9,784 bases of DNA from CAZHFW01 sp964531675 (GTDB lineage: Bacteria; Planctomycetota; Phycisphaerae; Phycisphaerales; UBA1924), in assembly GCA_964531675.1 (NCBI GenBank), contig CAZHFW010000069.1, forward strand, positions 1 to 9,784. Reading direction: 5' to 3'. A model generated the notes under the pieces. It saw only the letters and a list, made by a program, of their open reading frames with translations, did not search any database and was not told where the DNA came from. Within the stretch, counting starts at the first letter, position 1. Every line of letters begins with the position of its first letter. Positions 5,878-9,784 of this stretch are shown here, piece by piece. The translations under genes and the position numbers were made by a program.

Positions 5878-6774
5878 TCAGCGGGCGGGAACGGGAATCG
5901 CGCCGGCGAGGCTGGCCTTCTGGGCGGCCTGACGGGCCTGATCCGCGGTGGCAAAGCCGCCGACGCGCAGGGCCCAGACGGGCTTGCCTGCCTTGCTGGT
6001 CGTTTGGATGATGTAAGGCTGGCCGATGGCCATGGCGGGGCGGCCGGTGCGGCGGGCGGCGTCTTCGGCGTTGGCCTTGGAGGAGTACGCGCCGAGCTGG
6101 ATGGTGTACTTGGCGCCGGCGGGTGCGGTGGCGCCGATCGCGCCGCGGTAGGGGGCGACGCCGGATTGCGGGATGATGGGGGCGGCGATGCGCTGGCGGG
6201 CCATGGACTCAAGCTCGCTGCCGTCGGTCACGAGGGCATCGGCTTTGGAGTAGGCGTCGCGGGCTTCCTTGGCCTTGTTGAGGGCTTTGTAGGAATCGCC
6301 GGCGTAGAGCCAGGCGCGGGCGGCGTCGTTTCCATCGAGCTTGGCGGCGGCTTCGGTGAGGTAGCGGACCGCGACTTCGTGCTGCTTCTGCTCGGCAGCG
6401 ATGATGCCCAGCGTGGCGCCCGCGCGGCCGGCGACCTGGTTGTCCTTGCTCGAGACCGCGAGGGGTTCGAGCCAGCGCTTGGCGTCGTCGGTGCGGTTCA
6501 GGGCGTGGGCCGAGAGGCCCGCGATGAGGGAGGCCTGCTCACGCTTGAGTCCGGTGGACTTGGCGGCGGACTCCTCGGCCATCTTGTAGGCCAGGGGGTA
6601 GTTGCGATTGTTGTACGCGGAGAGGTAATCCGGGCCGGCGCTGGGCGTGGAGGAGCATCCCCCGAGCGTGAGCAGGGAGAGCAGGCCAAACCCGATGAGG
6701 GCCAGCGCGGAGCGGAATCCGCGACGGAAGTTGGAGAGGGCGAGCAGGGGGGAGGAAGCGATGGCACCCGTCAT
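5878..6774 (-). CDS. TPR-like lipoprotein with C-terminal SPOR domain
   Basis: This 298-residue protein has a long signal with a hydrophobic core at about 22-37 and the lipobox TLGGC, with the lipidated Cys at residue 40. Residues about 47-182 are helical with a TPR-like pattern (NNRNYPLAYKMAEESA, AGLSAHALNRTDDAKRWLEPL, AVRYLTEAAAKL, AWLYAGDSYKALNKAKEARDAY). A Pro/Ala linker leads to a SPOR domain at about 221-295, shown by YTIQLGAYSSKANAE and VWALRVGGFATADQA. SPOR domains bind glycan strands stripped of side stems and often mark division sites, so an envelope or peptidoglycan role is likely; the partner is unknown. GGAG lies 9 nt before the ATG at 6774. Much longer in-frame extensions run antisense through the ligase gene and are not real. 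It is divergent from the ligase. Confidence 0.82.
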   Translation of the reverse strand: MTGAIASSPLLALSNFRRGFRSALALIGFGLLSLLTLGGCSSTPSAGPDYLSAYNNRNYPLAYKMAEESAAKSTGLKREQASLIAGLSAHALNRTDDAKRWLEPLAVSSKDNQVAGRAGATLGIIAAEQKQHEVAVRYLTEAAAKLDGNDAARAWLYAGDSYKALNKAKEARDAYSKADALVTDGSELESMARQRIAAPIIPQSGVAPYRGAIGATAPAGAKYTIQLGAYSSKANAEDAARRTGRPAMAIGQPYIIQTTSKAGKPVWALRVGGFATADQARQAAQKASLAGAIPVPAR

Positions 6775-6849
6775 CGTGGCGAACTCCGTGGCGATCGAAA
6801 AAAGGTCGTCCAGGGAGGGTTTGGGCCGAGCGGGCGACGGGATCGATTC

Positions 6850-6862
6850 CCGATAGCATACG
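6850..6862. promoter_or_regulatory. Possible shared -10 of divergent SPOR and ligase genes
   Basis: The sequence CCGATAGCATACG gives TAGCAT on the plus strand (6854-6859) and TATGCT on the minus strand, each matching four of six -10 bases. It lies between two divergent start codons. No good -35 is visible on either side, so this is a tentative call. Confidence 0.3.
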
Positions 6863-6882
6863 CCCGCCTTTTCAGAACCCTT

Positions 6883-6900
6883 CCGATGCCCTTGCATCGG
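6883..6900 (+). promoter_or_regulatory. Perfect hairpin just before the ligase start
   Basis: CCGATGC (6883-6889) pairs fully with GCATCGG (6894-6900) around CCTT. It contains the in-frame ATG at 6886, burying it in the stem, and ends 10 nt before the GGAGA that serves the GTG start at 6919. It may help steer initiation to the GTG. There is no T-run. Confidence 0.45.
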
Positions 6901-6918
6901 TCGGGACGTGGAGACTTC

Positions 6919-8391
6919 GTGAGCATTCACTGGCCCATCATCAAGCGTTGTCTGGCCAATCCGGGGGCGCTGGCGATCGTCGACGATCGGCGGAGCTATC
7001 GGCGGGGGGAGATCCTGGTCGCGGCGCTGAACCTGGCGTCCGTGCTGCGGGCCAGGTGCCGGAGCGCGACGGTCGGGGTGCTTTGCCCGACCAGCGGCGC
7101 GACGCCGATCGTGGCGCTGGCGGCGTGGATCGCGGGCAAGGCGGTCGTGCCCCTGAACTATCTCCTCACCAAGGAGGAGCTCGCGTACGTCATCGCCGAT
7201 TCCGGGGTGGACACGATCGTGAGCGTTGGTCCGATGATCGAGCATCTCGGGCACAAGCCCGATGTGCCCAACATGCTCCTGCTCGAGGAGCTTGATCTGG
7301 GCCGGGTGCCTGATCCGGAGTGGCCCGCGGGGGCGGCGGACGACGATCTGGGCGTGCTGCTGTACACGTCGGGGACGAGCGGGCATCCCAAGGGCGTGAT
7401 GCTCACGCACGCGAACATTCAGGCGAACATCCGGCAGATCCTGGCGTGCGTGGATCTGACGCCCAAGGACACGATCCTGGGCGTGTTGCCTCAGTTCCAC
7501 TCGTTCGGGCTGACGGTGCTGACGCTGATGCCCTTGACGGTGGGGATCAAGACGGTGTTTGCGGCGCGGTTTGTGCCGCAGCGGATCGTGCGGTCGTTCC
7601 GGGAGCATCGCCCGACGTTCTTCGTGGCGATCCCGACGATGTACAACGCGCTCTTGAGCGCGAAGGACGCGGGGCCCGAGGATTTCGCGACGCTGCGGTA
7701 TGCGGTGTCGGGCGCGGAGCCTTTGCCTGATGCGGTGTCGGGGAAGTTCATGGAGCGGTTCGGGGTGCGGATCAGCGAGGGGTATGGGCTGACCGAGACG
7801 AGCCCCGCGACGAACATCTGTCTGGCGCACAACTACCGGGCGCATTCGGTGGGGCCGGTGTTCTCGGAGATGGAGCAGATCATCGCGGACCCCGCGACCG
7901 ATGCGCCCCTGCCTGCGGGCGTGGACGGCGAGATCCGCATGCGCGGGCCGAACGTGATGGCGGGCTACTTCAAGCTCGAGAAGGAGACCCGTGCGGTGTT
8001 CGACCGCAACGGGTACTTCAAGACGGGCGACATCGGGAGGCTCGACGAGGACGGATTCCTGTACATCACCGGGCGGCTCAAGGAGATGATGATCGTCGGC
8101 GGGGAGAACGTGTTCCCGCGCGAGATCGAGGATGTGCTCAACCGGCACCCGGACGTGGAAGTCGCGGGCGTGACCGGGGACGTGGATGCGATGCGCGGGG
8201 AGATCCCGGTGGCGTTCGTGCAGATCCGCGAGGGGCATGGGTTTGACGAGAAGGCCCTGCTGGCGCACTGCCGGGAGTCGCTTGCGGGGTACAAGGTGCC
8301 TCGTGAGATCAGGCGGCTCGAGCAGATGCCCCGCAATCCGACGGGGAAGGTCATGCGGCGGGAGCTGAAGAAGCTGTTGGCCAAGCCCTGA
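6919..8391 (+). CDS. AMP-forming acyl-CoA synthetase (fatty-acid--CoA ligase family)
   Basis: This 490-residue ANL-superfamily enzyme activates a carboxylic acid with ATP to an acyl-AMP and transfers it to CoA in the cytoplasm. All core motifs are visible: YTSGTSGHPKG (149-159, nucleotide loop), YGLTETSP (289-296), YFKTGDIG with Asp371, GRLKEMMIVGGENVFP from 385 (hinge region, Arg386), and NPTGKVMRREL with catalytic Lys477. The length and hallmarks are like Bacillus LcfB or 4-coumarate-CoA-ligase-type enzymes rather than the longer FadD; the acid substrate cannot be told from sequence alone. I chose the GTG at 6919 because GGAGA (6910-6914) precedes it by 4 nt; the alternative ATG at 6886 adds 11 residues, has no ribosome binding site and lies in a hairpin. 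Codons are rich in GGG and CGG. No fatty-acid genes are adjacent. Confidence 0.88.
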   Translation: MSIHWPIIKRCLANPGALAIVDDRRSYRRGEILVAALNLASVLRARCRSATVGVLCPTSGATPIVALAAWIAGKAVVPLNYLLTKEELAYVIADSGVDTIVSVGPMIEHLGHKPDVPNMLLLEELDLGRVPDPEWPAGAADDDLGVLLYTSGTSGHPKGVMLTHANIQANIRQILACVDLTPKDTILGVLPQFHSFGLTVLTLMPLTVGIKTVFAARFVPQRIVRSFREHRPTFFVAIPTMYNALLSAKDAGPEDFATLRYAVSGAEPLPDAVSGKFMERFGVRISEGYGLTETSPATNICLAHNYRAHSVGPVFSEMEQIIADPATDAPLPAGVDGEIRMRGPNVMAGYFKLEKETRAVFDRNGYFKTGDIGRLDEDGFLYITGRLKEMMIVGGENVFPREIEDVLNRHPDVEVAGVTGDVDAMRGEIPVAFVQIREGHGFDEKALLAHCRESLAGYKVPREIRRLEQMPRNPTGKVMRRELKKLLAKP

Positions 8392-8404
8392 TGCGGCGCC
8401 CGGG

Positions 8405-8434
8405 TCGACACTGTGGCGGTGGGTCGGCTAGCCT
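8405..8434 (+). promoter_or_regulatory. Candidate promoter of the transaldolase gene
   Basis: TCGACA (8405-8410) matches five of six -35 bases and is followed after 18 nt by TAGCCT (8429-8434). It lies in the 106-bp gap after the ligase stop and would give a leader of about 55-60 nt. The hexamer resembles the -10-like sites before other genes in the window. Confidence 0.4.
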
Positions 8435-8497
8435 TGTCGCGCGGCGGTCGGAGGGTGTCTTCGGCCGCGGCCCGCGCCCTGAGAGGACCTCCCGAGC

Positions 8498-9142
8498 ATG
8501 CAGCTTTACATCGACACAGCGAACCTGGACGAGATCAAGCAGGCCAACGACCTTGGTGTGCTGGATGGCGTGACGACCAATCCCTCGCTCATCGCCAAGG
8601 AAGGGGTCGCGTACTCCAAGAGGCTCGAGGAGATCTGCAAGGTCGTCGCGGGGCCTGTGTCGGCGGAGGTCGTATCGCTCGACTATTCGGGGATGATGCG
8701 TGAAGGGCGCGAGCACGCCAAGATCGCGCCGCACATCGTCGTGAAGCTGCCTTGCACGATGGCGGGGCTCAAGGCGTGCAAGTCGTTCTCGGATGAGGGC
8801 GTGAAGACGAACCTGACGCTGTGCTTCCAGCCTCTGCAGGCGATGATGGTCGCCAAGGCGGGCGCGTTTCTGGTGAGCCCGTTCATCGGAAGGCTCGATG
8901 ACGTGGGCGAGGACGGGATGGACCTGATCCACAAGATCAGGCAGATCTACGACACCTACGGCTTCCAGACCAAGCTGCTGGCGGCGTCGATCCGTCACTC
9001 GCAGCACATGCTGGCGTGTGCGCTGGCGGGCGCGGATGTCGCGACGGTGCCGTTCAAGGTGATCATGGACCTGATGAAGCACCCGCTGACGGACATCGGC
9101 CTGGAGAAGTTCGTCGCGGATTACAAGAAGGCGTTTGGATGA
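8498..9142 (+). CDS. tal: TalC-type transaldolase (transaldolase / fructose-6-phosphate aldolase family)
   Basis: This 214-residue small transaldolase transfers a dihydroxyacetone unit between sugar phosphates in the non-oxidative pentose phosphate pathway. Family motifs are DTANLDEI (6-13), GVTTNPSL (24-31), the Schiff-base Lys83 in IVVKLPCT, and AGAFLVSPFIGRLDD (121-135). Two positions separate true transaldolases from fructose-6-phosphate aldolases: Glu57 (SAEV; Gln in E. coli FSA) and Phe129 (SPFIGR; Tyr in FSA). Both have the transaldolase form, so transaldolase is the better name. The length is normal for the family. The start is fixed by the conserved MQLYIDTAN opening; the ribosome binding site is weak (GAGG 11 nt upstream). 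The stop is 7 nt before the inverted heptamer repeat. Confidence 0.93.
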   Translation: MQLYIDTANLDEIKQANDLGVLDGVTTNPSLIAKEGVAYSKRLEEICKVVAGPVSAEVVSLDYSGMMREGREHAKIAPHIVVKLPCTMAGLKACKSFSDEGVKTNLTLCFQPLQAMMVAKAGAFLVSPFIGRLDDVGEDGMDLIHKIRQIYDTYGFQTKLLAASIRHSQHMLACALAGADVATVPFKVIMDLMKHPLTDIGLEKFVADYKKAFG

Positions 9143-9149
9143 GGAGGCA

Positions 9150-9247
9150 GTAGGCCGTAGGCCATAGGCCTTAGGCCGTAGGCGATCGGCAGTTGTTGCT
9201 CCGCGTTTGGTTTCACTCATCACCACGGCCTATGGCCTACGGCCTAC
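9150..9247. repeat. Inverted repeat of heptamer (NTAGGCC) arrays between tal and ridA
   Basis: The left side (9150-9184) holds five tandem heptamers of form NTAGGCC, with N = G, G, A, T, G and the last ending in G. The right side (9227-9254) holds four complementary heptamers GGCCTAN, the last imperfect. Bases 9150-9170 and 9227-9247 are perfect reverse complements over 21 bp, separated by 56 bp. It begins 7 nt after the transaldolase stop and ends 20 nt before the RidA ATG. No T-run follows. Confidence 0.92.
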
Positions 9248-9266
9248 GGCCCACCCCGGATCCCCC

Positions 9267-9725
9267 ATGCATCCTGAAGACAAGATCAAGTCGCTCAACC
9301 TGACCCTGCCTCCCGCTTCCAAGCCTGTGGCGGCGTACATCCCGACGCGGCGCGCTGGGAACTTGGTGTTTGTCGCGGGGCAGATCCCGATGCGCGATGG
9401 GCAGCTGGTTGCGTCGGGGCCTGTGCCGTCGAAGGTGAGCGTGCAGCAGGCGCAGGAGGCGGCGCGGCAGTGCGTGCTCAACGGGCTGGCGGCGCTCAAG
9501 GCCGAGATCGGCGATCTGGCCAAGCTCAAGCAGGTGGTGCGGGTGGGGGTGTTCGTGTGCTCGGATGCCGGGTTCACCGATCAGCCGACGGTCGCCAATG
9601 GGGCCAGCGAGCTCCTGGTGGCGATCTTTGGAGACGCGGGCCAGCACGCGCGGGCGGCGGTGGGGAACATCGCGCTGCCGCGCGGGGCGGCGGTGGAGGT
9701 TGAGTTTGTGTTTGAGGTGGGGTGA
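9267..9725 (+). CDS. RidA (YjgF/YER057c/UK114) family protein, long subgroup
   Basis: The 152-residue product has a RidA-like core: NLVFVAGQIPMRDGQL (32-47), the helix VSVQQAQEAARQCVLNGLAAL, KQVVRVGVFVCSDAGF (88-103), and ARAAVGNIALPRGAAVEVE (128-146). Arg129 aligns with the substrate-carboxylate Arg of catalytic RidA enzymes, and VEVE matches the usual C-terminal strand. RidA hydrolyses reactive enamines/imines such as 2-aminoacrylate from serine/threonine dehydratases. The N-terminal extension (DKIKSLNLTLPPASKPVAAYIPTRR) fits the roughly 150-residue subgroup, whose chemistry is less certain. I chose the ATG at 9267; a 20-residue upstream extension would be translated from the heptamer repeat and is rejected. 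The ribosome binding site is poor (GGA 6 nt upstream). It follows tal and may be read from the same transcript. Confidence 0.88.
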   Translation: MHPEDKIKSLNLTLPPASKPVAAYIPTRRAGNLVFVAGQIPMRDGQLVASGPVPSKVSVQQAQEAARQCVLNGLAALKAEIGDLAKLKQVVRVGVFVCSDAGFTDQPTVANGASELLVAIFGDAGQHARAAVGNIALPRGAAVEVEFVFEVG

Positions 9726-9752
9726 GGGGAGGGCGTAGGGGGTTGCTTGGGG

Positions 9753-9778
9753 CCTGACCTGAGTGTTCGAGGGTCAGG
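9753..9778 (-). repeat. A-type hairpin repeat, inverted copy, after the RidA gene
   Basis: CCTGACCT (9753-9760) pairs with GGGTCAGG (9771-9778) around a 10-nt loop, with one T-G wobble at the inner end. Stem and orientation match the inverted copy at 170-195, and the loop keeps GAGTNNTCGA. It lies 27 bp after the RidA stop, at the window edge, and may be the first unit of another array. Confidence 0.75.
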
Positions 9779-9784
9779 GTGGGG

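Noticed and set aside
5746..6918. Long plus-strand extension upstream of the ligase
   Set aside because: It is antisense to the SPOR gene and Gly-rich shadow; the ligase fold begins near 6919.
6775..8268. Long minus-strand extension upstream of the SPOR gene
   Set aside because: It is antisense to the acyl-CoA ligase; the true start at 6774 has a GGAG site and a proper lipoprotein signal.
8498..9142. Fructose-6-phosphate aldolase (FSA) as the function
   Set aside because: Glu57 and Phe129 are the transaldolase-type residues rather than the Gln/Tyr of FSA.
9207..9266. Upstream start for the RidA protein
   Set aside because: The added residues (TAYGLRPTAH) are a translation of the heptamer repeat; the ATG at 9267 begins the family-like sequence.

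Overview
The window is high-GC bacterial DNA, densely coding and strongly biased to G/C at third codon positions. The organism is most likely a planctomycete, perhaps of class Phycisphaerae. This is inferred from the large pseudopilin with a GFTLIE signal and a late FFDGSVR motif, the RNase Y tail, the TPR/SPOR lipoprotein, and the dispersed palindromic repeats between genes. No marker gene in the window proves the assignment.

Layout, left to right. (1) The last 33 codons of RNase Y (+). (2) A 399-bp convergent gap filled by an alternating array of two hairpin repeats, here called A and B. (3) A PpiC/SurA-like lipoprotein (-), divergent from a small single-pass membrane protein with a Pro/Ala/Gly-rich tail (+). 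(4) A pseudopilin (+) with a recognisable promoter, two tandem hairpins in its leader, a strong ribosome binding site and an intrinsic terminator. (5) A 3-phosphoglycerate dehydrogenase (+) without an ACT domain. (6) A second convergent gap with the same A/B array. (7) Two minus-strand envelope or secreted genes: a TPR/SPOR lipoprotein, then a HEAT-like secreted protein. (8) Divergent from these, an AMP-forming acyl-CoA ligase (+), a TalC-type transaldolase (+) and a RidA-family protein (+). A perfect 21-bp inverted repeat built of heptamers lies between the last two. (9) One more inverted A element after ridA, at the window edge.

The genes look like housekeeping metabolism (serine synthesis, pentose phosphate pathway, acyl activation, enamine/imine detoxification) mixed with envelope functions (lipoprotein foldase-like protein, SPOR protein, pseudopilin). 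They do not form one pathway operon. Most appear to be single transcription units with their own promoters, several sharing a TAGNNT-like -10. I found no tRNA, rRNA, CRISPR, transposase, phage or defence genes.

The best candidate for something undescribed is non-coding. It is the composite A/B hairpin repeat, which fills both convergent junctions in the window, keeps a fixed 39-bp B-to-A register, and shows paired (compensatory) base changes in its stems. I see no convincing new protein system.
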